This document shows positions 52,384 to 61,940 of a stretch of DNA of 64,000 nt, one piece after another. Position numbers and translations under genes: made by a program. Location of the stretch: assembly GCF_045862395.1 (NCBI RefSeq), contig NZ_AP023087.1:2046001-2110000 (forward strand). Reading direction: 5' to 3'. Source of the DNA: Marinicellulosiphila megalodicopiae. GTDB lineage: Bacteria > Pseudomonadota > Gammaproteobacteria > Pseudomonadales > Natronospirillaceae. Position 1 is the stretch's first letter, and each line of letters starts with the position of its first letter. The notes below the pieces were generated by a model that was given only the letters and a program-made list of their open reading frames with translations, was not told the origin of the DNA and did not search any database.

Positions 52384-55158
52384 ATGTTAAAATCAAAACT
52401 ATTAAAAAATGTTAGTGCGTTATGCGTATGTGCAACTGTATTAGTTGGGTGTAATTCAACCGATGACACCAACACCGCTACCCAAGTGACGTTTGAGCCT
52501 AAGTTCAATTCTTTAATATCAACAAATGGATTTGCTAGAGCAGCAGACATATCAAGTTTATATTCAGGGTCTATGGAGATTTTGGACTCGGATAATAATG
52601 TAGTAGATGTGCAAAATTGGTCAGTGTATTTAGAATCTGATGATGTCACCGGACAGTTTACTGCGGTTTCTAATAAATCATTGTCATTAACTCCTGGCCA
52701 ATACACCTTTAATTTATCGTTAACAAAAGGCGAGCATGTATATTTTGGATCCACCATGGCAGATATTGACGATGGGAATTTTGATGTTGTACCCATGATC
52801 ATCAAACCCATTTTAGGGGTTTCTAAAGTGAACGCCCAAGTGACAGAGCGAATTGCTGAATTAAAATTAAACTTCCCACAGGCACAACTTGTTCAAGTGG
52901 GGGCGACGCATTTAAATATTACCGTTAATGATGACATGACAACGAGCTTAATGCTTTTAGATCCTGTTACTGGAACATCCAGCTCAGTTTCTTTGTGGCA
53001 TGTTGTTGAAACCGGTGAGCAAAATATTAAGCTTGAATTACTGAGAAATGGACAGGTCATTGCGCATTCAATTACAGAGCAAGAAACTCAGTCAATTTAT
53101 TATGGTAAAAACATCAATATGGATTTAATTCCACTATATGGTGAAGTGGCATTTTCTGTTTCTGAGCATGCAGCGGATGCAGTATTTGATTTTACAGTGC
53201 CAAGTGAAGTCATGGCCGAAGCGGGCGGCGCGCATAATTTAGATGTACGTTTTCAAGTTACAGGGCAATTCAATCAAACCGATCAATTGCTTTCAACGTT
53301 AACAGAAGATGCAAACGGTAATGGCATTATTTCTGTGACGTTGGCTGACTTTCAATATGACACAATGGATGTGGTGCTCACTTTTATCGACAATATGCAA
53401 GATGAAATCATAGGAAACTGTGTAGCTGAAAACGTCGTGTTAAATCAAAATGTAACGGCATTAAATTGCGACATCACGCTTCGACGCAGAGGAGCAATAA
53501 GCGGATCTTTATTAGCAAATTATGCAATCAACACCTTCGATTACGATGGTAATATAGTTGAAAATGCATCTATTTTTGTTGATGGTGAGCTTGTCGGGAT
53601 CACAGGAAATCATCAATCATTAAGTGCAGGATACTTAAATACATTAATTGCATCAGGTGAGCATACAATTGAAGCGCAAAGTGTCGGATTACAAGCGCAA
53701 CAAGTGATCAATGTTACTCCTTTAAGCGTGAATAACATTGATATTATGATGCAATCTATTATCAATTCTAATATTCCTGTTGTGGTTCATATCGACAAAA
53801 CTCAAGCACCCACGCCACCTGCTGGAATGAAAGTGACTTGTATGATGAGTGCTGATTCATTAGCTTCATCTTCTACCTGTCCTGTTATTCAATATAACGA
53901 TATTGAGTACTGGGCATTTTCCTATACAGATAATCGATCCTCAATTGGTTTAGTGGGTTATGATGCGGGCATGGTTGTAAGCCAACAAGAATTGTCAGGC
54001 GTGCGTTATGTATGGGACATTACAGTTAATGAAAACAATGAAACTGTATCAATTTTTGGACAATCAACAGGACAGGCAACCATTGACTGGGCAGAGCTTG
54101 TTGATTCCACACCTGTGAATAATATTCCTGTTGTGGTTCATATCGACAAAACTCAAGCACCCACGCCACCTGCTGGAATGAAAGTGACTTGTATGATGAG
54201 TGCTGATTCATTAGCATCATCTTCTACCTGTCCTGTTATTCAATATAACGATGTTGAGTACTGGGCATTTTCCTATACAGATAACCGATCTTCAATTGGT
54301 TTGGTGGGTTATGCAGAGGGCATGGTTGTAAGCCAACAAGAATTGTCAGGCGTGCGTTATGTTTGGGATATTACAGTTAATGAAAACAATGAAACTGTAT
54401 CAATTTTTGGACAATCAACAGGGCAGGCAACCATTGACTGGACAGAGCTTGTTGATTCCACTGCTGTGAATAATATTCCTGTTGTGGTTCATATTGACAA
54501 AACTCAATCACCCACGCCACCTGCTGGAATGAAAGTGACTTGTATGATGAGTGCTGATTCATTAGCATCATCTTCTACCTGTCCTGTTATTCAATATAAC
54601 GATATTGAGTACTGGGCATTTTCCTATACAGATAACCGATCCTCTATTGGTTTGGTGGGTTATGATGCGGGCATGGTAGTAAGTCAGCAAGAATTGTCAG
54701 GCGTTCGTTATGTTTGGGATATTACAGTTAATGAAAGCAATGAAACTGTATCAATTTTTGGACAATCAACAGGACAGGCAACCATTGACTGGGCAGCGCT
54801 TGTTGATTCCACACCTGTGAATAATATTCCTGTTGTGGTTCATATTGACAAAACTCAAGCACCCACGCCACCGGCTGGAATGAAAGTGACTTGTATGATG
54901 AATGCTGATTCATTGGCATCATCTTCTACCTGTCCTGTTATTCAATATAACGATATTGAGTACTGGGCATTTTCCTATACGGATAACCGATCTTCAATTG
55001 GTTTGGTGGGTTATGCAGCGGGCATGGTTGTAAGCCAACAAGAATTGTCAGGCGTTCGTTATGTTTGGGATATTACAGTTAATGAAAACAATGAAACTGT
55101 TTCAATTTTTGGACAATCAACAGGTGTAGCAACTGTCAGTTGGTTGAATTTAGATTGA
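52384..55158 (+). CDS. Lipoprotein with four near-identical 117-residue repeats
   Basis: This 924-residue protein has a lipobox ending at C23 (LVGC). An N-terminal part of about 440 residues is unassigned and beta-rich with few landmarks. From about residue 463 to the end there are four copies of a 117-residue unit, each opening NIPVVVHIDKTQ and containing VTCMM and STCPVIQ (two cysteines, likely a disulfide) and VSIFGQSTGQATIDW. The last copy is slightly short and ends the protein. I do not recognise the unit; its length and cysteines suggest a beta-sandwich adhesin-like or binding domain. The product is probably displayed on the cell surface. Confidence 0.72.
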   Translation: MLKSKLLKNVSALCVCATVLVGCNSTDDTNTATQVTFEPKFNSLISTNGFARAADISSLYSGSMEILDSDNNVVDVQNWSVYLESDDVTGQFTAVSNKSLSLTPGQYTFNLSLTKGEHVYFGSTMADIDDGNFDVVPMIIKPILGVSKVNAQVTERIAELKLNFPQAQLVQVGATHLNITVNDDMTTSLMLLDPVTGTSSSVSLWHVVETGEQNIKLELLRNGQVIAHSITEQETQSIYYGKNINMDLIPLYGEVAFSVSEHAADAVFDFTVPSEVMAEAGGAHNLDVRFQVTGQFNQTDQLLSTLTEDANGNGIISVTLADFQYDTMDVVLTFIDNMQDEIIGNCVAENVVLNQNVTALNCDITLRRRGAISGSLLANYAINTFDYDGNIVENASIFVDGELVGITGNHQSLSAGYLNTLIASGEHTIEAQSVGLQAQQVINVTPLSVNNIDIMMQSIINSNIPVVVHIDKTQAPTPPAGMKVTCMMSADSLASSSTCPVIQYNDIEYWAFSYTDNRSSIGLVGYDAGMVVSQQELSGVRYVWDITVNENNETVSIFGQSTGQATIDWAELVDSTPVNNIPVVVHIDKTQAPTPPAGMKVTCMMSADSLASSSTCPVIQYNDVEYWAFSYTDNRSSIGLVGYAEGMVVSQQELSGVRYVWDITVNENNETVSIFGQSTGQATIDWTELVDSTAVNNIPVVVHIDKTQSPTPPAGMKVTCMMSADSLASSSTCPVIQYNDIEYWAFSYTDNRSSIGLVGYDAGMVVSQQELSGVRYVWDITVNESNETVSIFGQSTGQATIDWAALVDSTPVNNIPVVVHIDKTQAPTPPAGMKVTCMMNADSLASSSTCPVIQYNDIEYWAFSYTDNRSSIGLVGYAAGMVVSQQELSGVRYVWDITVNENNETVSIFGQSTGVATVSWLNLD
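53770..55158 (+). repeat. 351-bp in-frame tandem repeat, four copies
   Basis: Units begin at 53770, 54121, 54472 and 54823; the last is 336 bp including the stop. They are almost identical at the DNA level, with scattered synonymous changes. This indicates recent expansion or ongoing homogenisation. Confidence 0.95.
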
Positions 55159-55206
55159 TGGGTAATTGAGTATTTGGAATAATTAAAAAACCAAATATTT
55201 AAAGCT

Positions 55207-55242
55207 GGCTGATATTATCTTGATAATATCGGCCTTTTTTTT
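55207..55242 (+). terminator. Intrinsic terminator of the repeat lipoprotein gene
   Basis: A 13-bp stem, GGCTGATATTATC with GATAATATCGGCC, and a two-base loop are followed by eight T residues. Confidence 0.92.
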
Positions 55243-55357
55243 AAGGATTTTGATTTAGTTTATAGGTGTTAAAAAGTAGCTCAGTCATGAGCAATAAATA
55301 CCTATTTGTTGGATTCTCAATATTTAAAGCAAATATAAATAATAATACTAATAAAAA

Positions 55358-56776
55358 TCACCCAAGTGCTGTTTTATAAAGATCCAGTGTGATCAATCTT
55401 GCCTGTTTGTGATCAACAATAGGTGACGGGTAATTTATTTTTTTCTCACTAAATAACCCTAGTTCATCGAACTTATGGGGTTCATGAATATATTTATCTG
55501 GCACGTCTTTTAATTCTGGAATCCATTTTCTAATAAAATTCCCTCTGGCATCAAAACGTTTTGATTGTGTAGTTGGGTTGAAAACTCTAAAGTAGGGGGC
55601 GCTGTCAAACCCCGTTGATGCACACCATTGCCAACCGCCGTTGTTGCTTGCAAAGTCGCCATCGCACAAATTCTGCATAAAATACTGTTCGCCTAAGCGC
55701 CAATCGATGTGTAAATCTTTTATTAAAAAACTCGCGCTGATCATTCTTAAGCGATTATGCATCCAGCCTGTTTGGTTTAGTTGTCGCATGGCGGCGTCCA
55801 CAATGGGAAATCCCGTTGTGCCATTACACCATTGTTTAAATACGTTTTTGTTTTGACTAAACGGGATGGATTCGTAATTTGGCTTTAGGCTTTTGCCTTT
55901 GCAAATATAATCAAAATGAAACACGGTATGTCGATAAAATTCTCGCCATATTAATTCATTTAGCCATGTGTTCGCGCCGGTTTCTGATTGCCAAATGGTG
56001 TTGGGTTGTTCTTGTAATAATCGAAAAAATGCCTGTTTAACACTTATAATACCGATGCTAAACGCAACTGATAATTCACTGGTGCCTCGTATCGACGGGG
56101 TGTCTCTATGCTCTAAATAATCTTCTGATTTATTTTTACAAAACGCTCTCAAGGTTTTAATAGTTTGTTTTTCTGTGATGGGTTTTGGCTGGTCGGTAAT
56201 TAATTGTGTTACATCAATATTTTTATCGGTCAAGCTAAGCGTTAAATCTACAGTTGGAAAAGATTTAGGTTTAGCTAGGCAGCCAGGTAAATATTGAATC
56301 ACGGGTTTTATTTTATTTTTAAATGCACTGAATACTTTAAAAGGTGTGTCTTGTCCTGTTTTGATTTCGTCGGGATGACAAAAAAGATTACCGTCGAATT
56401 GATGAGTATTTAAGAACGATGAAGATTGGTTGATAAACGACGCATCGCGTTTTATTTCATCCACCTCGTATTCATTATTTAAAAATAAATCCGTCGATTT
56501 TGATTGCTTGGTTAATTTTAATAAATGATGAACACTGTCTTTATAATTAGGCGTGTTAAAAATATATAATGGAATATTTAACTCATTTAATTCTTCAGTT
56601 AATCCAAGTAAACGTTGGTAAATAATATTCATTTTACGCAGGCTTAAATGGTGTGACTGCCATTGCTCTAAACAAATATAAAATACAGCGATAGTCGGTT
56701 GTTTGTTTTTTTGTGCATAAAAAATAGCTGGGTTATCTAATGTGCGCAGATCGTTTCGAAACCAAATAAAATTCAT
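55358..56776 (-). CDS. phrB: Deoxyribodipyrimidine (CPD) photolyase
   Basis: This 472-residue light-driven repair enzyme has an antenna-binding N-terminal domain opening FIWFRNDLRTLDNPA. The FAD domain contains SELSVAFSIG, TGFPIVDAAMRQL, WMHNRLRM and NNGGWQWCASTG, all characteristic of class I CPD photolyases. It starts three bases after the stop of the DUF523/DUF1722 gene on the same strand, so the two form an operon; that pairing is frequent in bacteria. Confidence 0.95.
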   Translation of the reverse strand: MNFIWFRNDLRTLDNPAIFYAQKNKQPTIAVFYICLEQWQSHHLSLRKMNIIYQRLLGLTEELNELNIPLYIFNTPNYKDSVHHLLKLTKQSKSTDLFLNNEYEVDEIKRDASFINQSSSFLNTHQFDGNLFCHPDEIKTGQDTPFKVFSAFKNKIKPVIQYLPGCLAKPKSFPTVDLTLSLTDKNIDVTQLITDQPKPITEKQTIKTLRAFCKNKSEDYLEHRDTPSIRGTSELSVAFSIGIISVKQAFFRLLQEQPNTIWQSETGANTWLNELIWREFYRHTVFHFDYICKGKSLKPNYESIPFSQNKNVFKQWCNGTTGFPIVDAAMRQLNQTGWMHNRLRMISASFLIKDLHIDWRLGEQYFMQNLCDGDFASNNGGWQWCASTGFDSAPYFRVFNPTTQSKRFDARGNFIRKWIPELKDVPDKYIHEPHKFDELGLFSEKKINYPSPIVDHKQARLITLDLYKTALG

Positions 56777-56779
56777 GGA

Positions 56780-57718
56780 TTAAGGCATTTTTAATAAAAG
56801 TGGGTTGTAGGGTTTGAAATAACTTTGTTGCGCCAAGTATTCATTAGGGTACTTTCTGCAAAAATGAATCAGCAATGTTATCGGCGCTAAAATATCAATA
56901 ATATCATTTTGATACTGTTCGATTAATGAACACATTTCTTGTTTTTCGTCTTTGTCTAAATCGTTTTTAAAATACCCTTGAATGTGATTCAACACATTAC
57001 AATGTTGGCCCGCTGTTGGAATTATTTTCATGGCGTTCATGAAAATTGCGAAATATTCATAATAATCATCAGTTGAGTCTTTAGATACCTTTGCAGTTAA
57101 CTGTCCAAGCTGTTTGTAGGCGACATTACTGTGAGCCATAATTTGGTATTTATATTGGCTATGAAATTTTATTAATTTGGCGGGTTTTGGATCTTCAAGC
57201 ACGTCTTGTTTGAAGTTTTTATAGGCAAATAATCGTTCTAAAAAATTCTGTAAAATGGCTTTGTCTTGTAAGCGGCCATTTTCTTCGATTGGTATTAACG
57301 GATATTTTTGCATTAATTCATTGGTAAATACACCCACTGAATTTTTGTGAATTAACATGCCGTTTTCACCGTATAGTTTTACTCGCTCCATACCACAACT
57401 TGGTGAGTTAACAGTGACGATGATGCCGTCTTTGTCTTTGAAATTATTTTGTGTTTTTTCAAACAAGTCTTTCATTTTACCGCTTAAGTCATCGTCACTT
57501 TCAGCGTTTGTTTTAAGTTGGATTTGATTGTTTACATCAATTAAACGAATGGTTTTGCGAGGGGCGGGCAAGCCAATTTCCATTTCTGGACAGTAAGGAT
57601 GAAACTGGGCGTATTCAGACAAAACCGTGGTGGCCCATTTAAAGGTTTTGGAGCCCCCGTCGTATCTGACTTTATTACCAATTAAGCAGCTGCTGATTGC
57701 GATGTTAAATTTTTTCAT
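56780..57718 (-). CDS. DUF523 and DUF1722 protein (YbgA-like)
   Basis: This 312-residue protein starts at the ATG at 57718; an in-frame TTG four codons earlier is less likely. The N-terminal DUF523 part has ISSCLIGNKVRYDGG and NSPSCGMERV, whose cysteines may bind a metal or cluster. The C-terminal DUF1722 part (about residues 190-310) has KYQIMAHSNVAYKQLG, as in E. coli YbgA, which is also encoded beside phrB. The function is not established; the shared operon suggests a link to light or DNA damage. Confidence 0.88.
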   Translation of the reverse strand: MKKFNIAISSCLIGNKVRYDGGSKTFKWATTVLSEYAQFHPYCPEMEIGLPAPRKTIRLIDVNNQIQLKTNAESDDDLSGKMKDLFEKTQNNFKDKDGIIVTVNSPSCGMERVKLYGENGMLIHKNSVGVFTNELMQKYPLIPIEENGRLQDKAILQNFLERLFAYKNFKQDVLEDPKPAKLIKFHSQYKYQIMAHSNVAYKQLGQLTAKVSKDSTDDYYEYFAIFMNAMKIIPTAGQHCNVLNHIQGYFKNDLDKDEKQEMCSLIEQYQNDIIDILAPITLLIHFCRKYPNEYLAQQSYFKPYNPLLLKMP

Positions 57719-57788
57719 GTTGTAAGCCAATTAATGATGTCTATTTAACTTTACGCTACATTTGGAAAATCGGATTAAAAAATTATTT

Positions 57789-58451
57789 TTAGGGTGAAAT
57801 GAGTTTGTTAAGTTGTTCGGTGCTCAATATTCCATTTCCAAATATAACTTTGCCTGTGTGTTGGTCAATAAAAAACCAAGAAGGTGTGGACGAAAGTTTC
57901 AAAGAGGACGTTTGGTTTGAAAATGCATTTAATTGGTTTTGATAATCTTTATTAAAATTACATTGCATTAATTTTTGAGTATCCCAACCTTGTTTGGAGG
58001 CCAATAACCAAAGTGATTGTTGGAAGTTGATGCGCTCGGATGTTTTTAACGCTTTTGCAAATAATAGATCACTAAATTGCCAAAACTGATTTTGACCAAG
58101 GGTTTGTAACACGCAGATTGCCGTTTGAGATTGTAATAAAGAGCGTTCGCCTAAAATTGGAAATTGACGATATACCCATTTAACATTGAGGGTTTTAGCG
58201 TCTTGGGTTTGGATCCAATTGGATAATGTTTGGTGAAATTTTTGGCAATAAGGACATTGGTAGTCTGCATATTCAATGAATACGTAACGTGCATCAGGAT
58301 TGCCTTGAAATGCGTCGTTAGTAAAATCTGTAAAAAAAGTCGGGTCAGTTGATTTAAGGTCGGCAAAACTGATACAGCTTAACAGACATAAAAAAAGCCC
58401 AATAAATATTGGGCCTTTTGTTTTAGTTAATGATTTAACTAAATTAAGCAT
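57789..58451 (-). CDS. DsbA-like thioredoxin-fold protein
   Basis: This 220-residue protein starts at 58451, where ATG overlaps the end of grxD (ATGCTTAA). A hydrophobic leader (about residues 13-30) may end in a lipobox (LLSC, C26) or a signal peptidase site after SFA. The thioredoxin-fold domain has a CPYC active site (C66, C69) and the cis-proline SSTPSWFF, so it is probably a periplasmic thiol oxidoreductase of the Thioredoxin_4 group. A strong intrinsic terminator sits inside its first 21 codons, which may limit its expression relative to grxD. Confidence 0.85.
   Translation of the reverse strand: MLNLVKSLTKTKGPIFIGLFLCLLSCISFADLKSTDPTFFTDFTNDAFQGNPDARYVFIEYADYQCPYCQKFHQTLSNWIQTQDAKTLNVKWVYRQFPILGERSLLQSQTAICVLQTLGQNQFWQFSDLLFAKALKTSERINFQQSLWLLASKQGWDTQKLMQCNFNKDYQNQLNAFSNQTSSLKLSSTPSWFFIDQHTGKVIFGNGILSTEQLNKLISP
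58390..58414 (-). terminator. Intrinsic terminator inside the DsbA-like coding sequence
   Basis: On the minus strand the 8-bp stem GCCCAATA/TATTGGGC is followed at once by seven T residues. It spans codons 13-21 of the DsbA-like gene and lies 30 bp after the grxD stop, so it is most simply the grxD terminator. Confidence 0.85.
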
Positions 58452-58773
58452 CTTGCTCTGAAGACGCTGCTTCAATCATTGTTTTTAATTCGCCAGACTC
58501 ATGTAACTCAGTGATGATGTCACAACCGCCTACTAATTCGCCTTTGATCCAAAGCTGTGGAAACGTTGGCCAGTTAGCGTATGCAGGCAATTCAGCACGA
58601 ATATCTGGATTAGATAAAATGTCAACAAACGCAAAACGCTGCCCACATTCCATAATTGCTTGAACAGAACGCCCAGAGAAACCACACATAGGTTGATTAG
58701 GTGAACCTTTCATGTAAAGCAAAATGTCGTTTTGCTCAATTTGTTGCTTAATCGTATCAATAGTTAATGACAT
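58444..58773 (-). CDS. grxD: Monothiol glutaredoxin
   Basis: This 109-residue protein has the CGFS active site (C30 in QPMCGFSG) and the glutathione-binding WPTFPQLW and GGCDII strings of Grx4-type proteins. These carry [2Fe-2S] clusters together with BolA-family proteins and hand them to target proteins. It is the first gene of a short minus-strand unit; the second overlaps its stop codon. Confidence 0.96.
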   Translation of the reverse strand: MSLTIDTIKQQIEQNDILLYMKGSPNQPMCGFSGRSVQAIMECGQRFAFVDILSNPDIRAELPAYANWPTFPQLWIKGELVGGCDIITELHESGELKTMIEAASSEQDA

Positions 58774-58979
58774 ATAAACCTCGGTTGGTAATTATAAATT
58801 GGTAAGTAATTAATGTACTGTAAAAAATTGCGCGAATTCTAGCATTTAATCTTTATAAATTCGATATGACTTTAGTATTCATATTTGAAATTTACTTCCA
58901 AGCGGCTCCAACCAGCCCTAGAGACTCCATTTACATTCGTTTACACTTGTCGTTTATGAGTTATCGGCAGTTATAATCA

Positions 58980-59633
58980 ATGAAAAACAAGCAGTTTACC
59001 CAGCAAGAATCCGATTTATTAGCGTCAATTATGCAATCAAGGCGAGATGTTAGGGGCAATCATTTTATTGATAAACCATTAGAGGATACCGTGATTAATC
59101 AGATTTTAAACGCCGCTCAACTTGCTCCCTCAGTGGGATTTTCTCAGCCTTGGGAATTTGTGTTGATACAAGATCAATCCACCAAAGATCAAGTAGTTGA
59201 ATCCTTTAACCAAGAAAATCAAAAAGCCCAGCGTCAATTTGAAGCGCAGCAACAATCAAAATACACGAAATTAAAATTAGAAGGCATCAAAGAATCTGCT
59301 TTAAATATTGCGGTGTTTTATTCTCCATCCAATGAGCCTGTGTTAGGGCAAACCAGCATGCCTGAAATGGGTAAGTATTCTGTGGTGTGCGCCATTCAAA
59401 ATATGTGGCTGATGGCAAGATCCTTAAATGTGGGAATGGGCTGGGTGAGTATTTTAAATCCTCAAACTGTAAAATCGCTTTTAAATGCACCGGATCATTT
59501 AGAGTTGGTGGCGTATTTGTGTGTGGGGTATGTGGATGAGTTTTTAGAAAAACCTGAGCTTGAACAATTAAATTGGAAAACCCGTAAAGACATAGAAGGC
59601 TTGATTCGTTTTGAGTGTTTTGATGATGTCTAA
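58980..59633 (+). CDS. bluB: 5,6-dimethylbenzimidazole synthase (BluB)
   Basis: This 217-residue flavin-destroying enzyme turns FMNH2 into 5,6-dimethylbenzimidazole, the lower ligand of vitamin B12. The nitroreductase-fold signatures of BluB are present: SRRDVRGNHF, APSVGFSQPWEF and GMGWVSIL. No other cobalamin gene is close, so it may serve salvage or remodelling. No cobalamin riboswitch was seen upstream. Confidence 0.9.
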   Translation: MKNKQFTQQESDLLASIMQSRRDVRGNHFIDKPLEDTVINQILNAAQLAPSVGFSQPWEFVLIQDQSTKDQVVESFNQENQKAQRQFEAQQQSKYTKLKLEGIKESALNIAVFYSPSNEPVLGQTSMPEMGKYSVVCAIQNMWLMARSLNVGMGWVSILNPQTVKSLLNAPDHLELVAYLCVGYVDEFLEKPELEQLNWKTRKDIEGLIRFECFDDV

Positions 59634-59724
59634 AAACAAATTATCCATAAGATTGTGTCACTTTCAGCACGGTTGCAATCGAAATTTTCAGCCCAAATTA
59701 CACTGCATATTTTAATAAAGTTGC

Positions 59725-60720
59725 ATGACTATGATTCCCTTTTCAATTCTTGATTTAGCCCCGATTACTCAGGGTAATACAGTGGCCGATTCATTAGATA
59801 TGAGTCGTAAAATGGCCATTGCTGCAGAGAAACATAATTACTTGAGGTTTTGGTTAGCAGAACATCACGGCATGAAAGGGGTGGCAAGTTCGGCTACATC
59901 GGTGTTGTTAGCGAATATTGGCGCGGCGACTTCTAAAATTCGTATTGGCTCAGGAGGGGTGATGTTACCTAATCACTCTGCTTTGGTTATTGCCGAACAA
60001 TTCGGTACGTTAGCTCAGTTATACCCCAATCGAGTTGATTTAGGTTTGGGCCGAGCACCAGGAACTGACAGTAAAACCGCTCTAGCACTTCGTCGTAATA
60101 TGCAAACGGGTGCTGAAAATTATCCTAACGACGTTTTAGAATTACAAAGTTATTTAGCTAATGGTGTGGATTCTATTGAAGCAGTACCTGGTAATCAAAC
60201 TTTTGTGCCGTTATGGCTTTTGGGCTCTAGTCTTTACAGTGCAAAGTTAGCAGCACAATTTGGTTTGCCATATTCCTTTGCTTCACATTTTGCGCCGGAT
60301 CAATTAATGCAAGCATTGCAAACCTACCGAGCGGATTTTAAACCTTCTGTACAATTACAAACATCACATTCAATGGCTGGCATTATGGCGGTAGTTGCCG
60401 ACACCGATGCTGAAGCTCAGTATTTATTTACTTCAGTTCAACAACAATTTGTGAATATGTTTCGTAATGTGAATCAAGCATTTGCGCATCCTGTCGATTC
60501 AATGAACGGGATATGGAGTGCAGGGGAGAAACATCATATTGAACATATGTTGCAGTACGCAATTGTTGGTTCGAAAAAAACCGTCGCGTTTCAATTATCA
60601 CGGTTTATTAAAGCTACTGAAATTGATGAATTAATTGTGTCTATGCCTATTTATGATGCCGATGCAAGGTTGAAATCTTTAAAATTAATGGCGCAAGTAA
60701 GAGATGAAATGGTTGGCTGA
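59725..60720 (+). CDS. Luciferase-like (LLM) flavin-dependent monooxygenase
   Basis: This 331-residue protein matches the YhbW/YvbT-type LLM group, with IPFSILDLAPI, RFWLAEHHGMKGVASSA, GSGGVMLPNHSALVIAEQFG and GLGRAPGTD. These use FMN or F420; the substrate is unknown. There is an alternative start two codons downstream. It follows bluB by 91 bp, on the same strand. Confidence 0.88.
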   Translation: MTMIPFSILDLAPITQGNTVADSLDMSRKMAIAAEKHNYLRFWLAEHHGMKGVASSATSVLLANIGAATSKIRIGSGGVMLPNHSALVIAEQFGTLAQLYPNRVDLGLGRAPGTDSKTALALRRNMQTGAENYPNDVLELQSYLANGVDSIEAVPGNQTFVPLWLLGSSLYSAKLAAQFGLPYSFASHFAPDQLMQALQTYRADFKPSVQLQTSHSMAGIMAVVADTDAEAQYLFTSVQQQFVNMFRNVNQAFAHPVDSMNGIWSAGEKHHIEHMLQYAIVGSKKTVAFQLSRFIKATEIDELIVSMPIYDADARLKSLKLMAQVRDEMVG

Positions 60721-61094
60721 TGCATTTATTGTTAGCGCTTTTGAATAGTAAGTTTTAAATGGCTGACCCCGACTTTAAATAGACATTTTGATCATCAATT
60801 TTATTGCGCTTTTTAATTTAATACTCGATTCATAAATAAATAGCAAAATTAATTTTCTATCACATTAAACAGACTAACAATGTATGAACAGCGCCCGCAG
60901 TGGCGTGTATCAAAACACTGGAAAATAAGTTTTTAAAATTTTAAAAAATCATTCAAAAATCCCTTGTAATTATTTGTAGTCTAAAAAATAGATGCTATAC
61001 CTATAGTTACGAACAGATAAATTTGTTTACAAAGCAAAAATAGATCTTTAGAAATATAAAAATTCTAGGGATGACAAAAAATTGGGGTAAAGTC
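60721..61094. other. 374-bp intergenic region
   Basis: No gene is supported. Near 60763 is CTGACCCCGACTTTAAAT, which resembles the reverse complement of a string in the right direct repeat (49928-49944). A short CAGTG/CACTG inverted repeat lies near 60898-60920. The right end carries the GGGGT ribosome binding site of the next gene. Confidence 0.5.
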
Positions 61095-61769
61095 ATGACA
61101 AATCACATTTTAATCTTAGTCGCAGTAATGTTGCTCTCCGGCGTGTTTGGGGGGTTAGTTACGTTCTATTTGCATGGACAACATGATCCAGATAGTGCGA
61201 ATTTACCGCGTTGTTTAGTGGTGGGAATCGGTGCGTCGTTTTTAGTGCCGGTTGTGCTGGACTTAGTGAACAGTGAAATCATCATTGAAAGTCAGGGGGA
61301 TCCATCTCAGCTACTGATTTTCACAGGTTTCTGTTTGATAGCTGCGATCTTGTCTCGATTCTTTATAGTAAATATGTCGGATCGAATTTTGTCCGAAGCC
61401 CATACTGCTCGTGAGCGTTCTGAGTCTGTGCAACATGATCTGAAACTCATCAAACATGAATTATTACCATTAATTGATACTGAGACCGAACAAGACGTGA
61501 TGACTCAAAATGCATCTGAACCATTGGATATCACACAAGATGAAATCGATGTGACGTCTTCAATGGTATTAAGAACGTTATCAAGCGGACGATATATTTT
61601 CCGATCCTTAGCAGGGTTATGTCAAGAGACCGAAACAGAAGAAACCTCAATGGTGAAAACATTGAACTTTATGGTTGCTCGAGATTTAGCTGGAAAAGTG
61701 ACAGGCAAAAAAGGTGTGCGCTGGCACATTACTGAAAAAGGAAAGCGTTTGTTGGAGTTGGGTATTTAA
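61095..61769 (+). CDS. YLATT-like three-helix membrane protein with C-terminal winged-helix-like part
   Basis: This 224-residue protein starts at ATG 61095, six bases after GGGGT; an ATG eight codons earlier has its AGGG too close. Three membrane segments lie at about residues 3-24, 40-60 and 73-92. GASFLVPVVLDLV and IFTGFCLIAAILSRFFI resemble the three-TM domain annotated as YEATS-like-associating (YLATT). The C-terminal 75 residues look like a winged helix (KKGVRWHITEKGKRLLELG). Such proteins have been suggested to take part in membrane-linked stress or conflict signalling. The assignment is from memory of the family pattern. Confidence 0.6.
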   Translation: MTNHILILVAVMLLSGVFGGLVTFYLHGQHDPDSANLPRCLVVGIGASFLVPVVLDLVNSEIIIESQGDPSQLLIFTGFCLIAAILSRFFIVNMSDRILSEAHTARERSESVQHDLKLIKHELLPLIDTETEQDVMTQNASEPLDITQDEIDVTSSMVLRTLSSGRYIFRSLAGLCQETETEETSMVKTLNFMVARDLAGKVTGKKGVRWHITEKGKRLLELGI

Positions 61770-61819
61770 TTTTGAAACTTACCCAACAATAAATGTGAAT
61801 AACACGTCAATTCAAAACA

Positions 61820-61846
61820 AATCCTCTGAAAAAGAGGATTTTTTTT
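61820..61846 (+). terminator. Intrinsic terminator
   Basis: The perfect 8-bp stem AATCCTCT/AGAGGATT is followed by a run of T residues, ending the YLATT-like gene. Confidence 0.93.
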
Positions 61847-61940
61847 GCCTAGTGTAATCAGATATTTAACAAAGTTAAGAAATGTAATCTATTCTTGTTA
61901 CAGACCCTAAATTAATCTCACAGCCAATTAGGTAAGTATT

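Noticed and set aside
53770..55158. Regular repeats that might suggest a CRISPR array
   Set aside because: The units are 351 bp, in frame, and encode protein throughout; there are no short repeats with unique spacers and no cas genes.
58774..58979. Cobalamin riboswitch upstream of bluB
   Set aside because: No B12-box-like conserved core or long structured leader was found in the 200-bp region.
60755..60785. CTGACCCC-type string as a further copy of the 120-bp direct repeat
   Set aside because: Only a short core matches, in inverted orientation; the rest of the repeat is absent.
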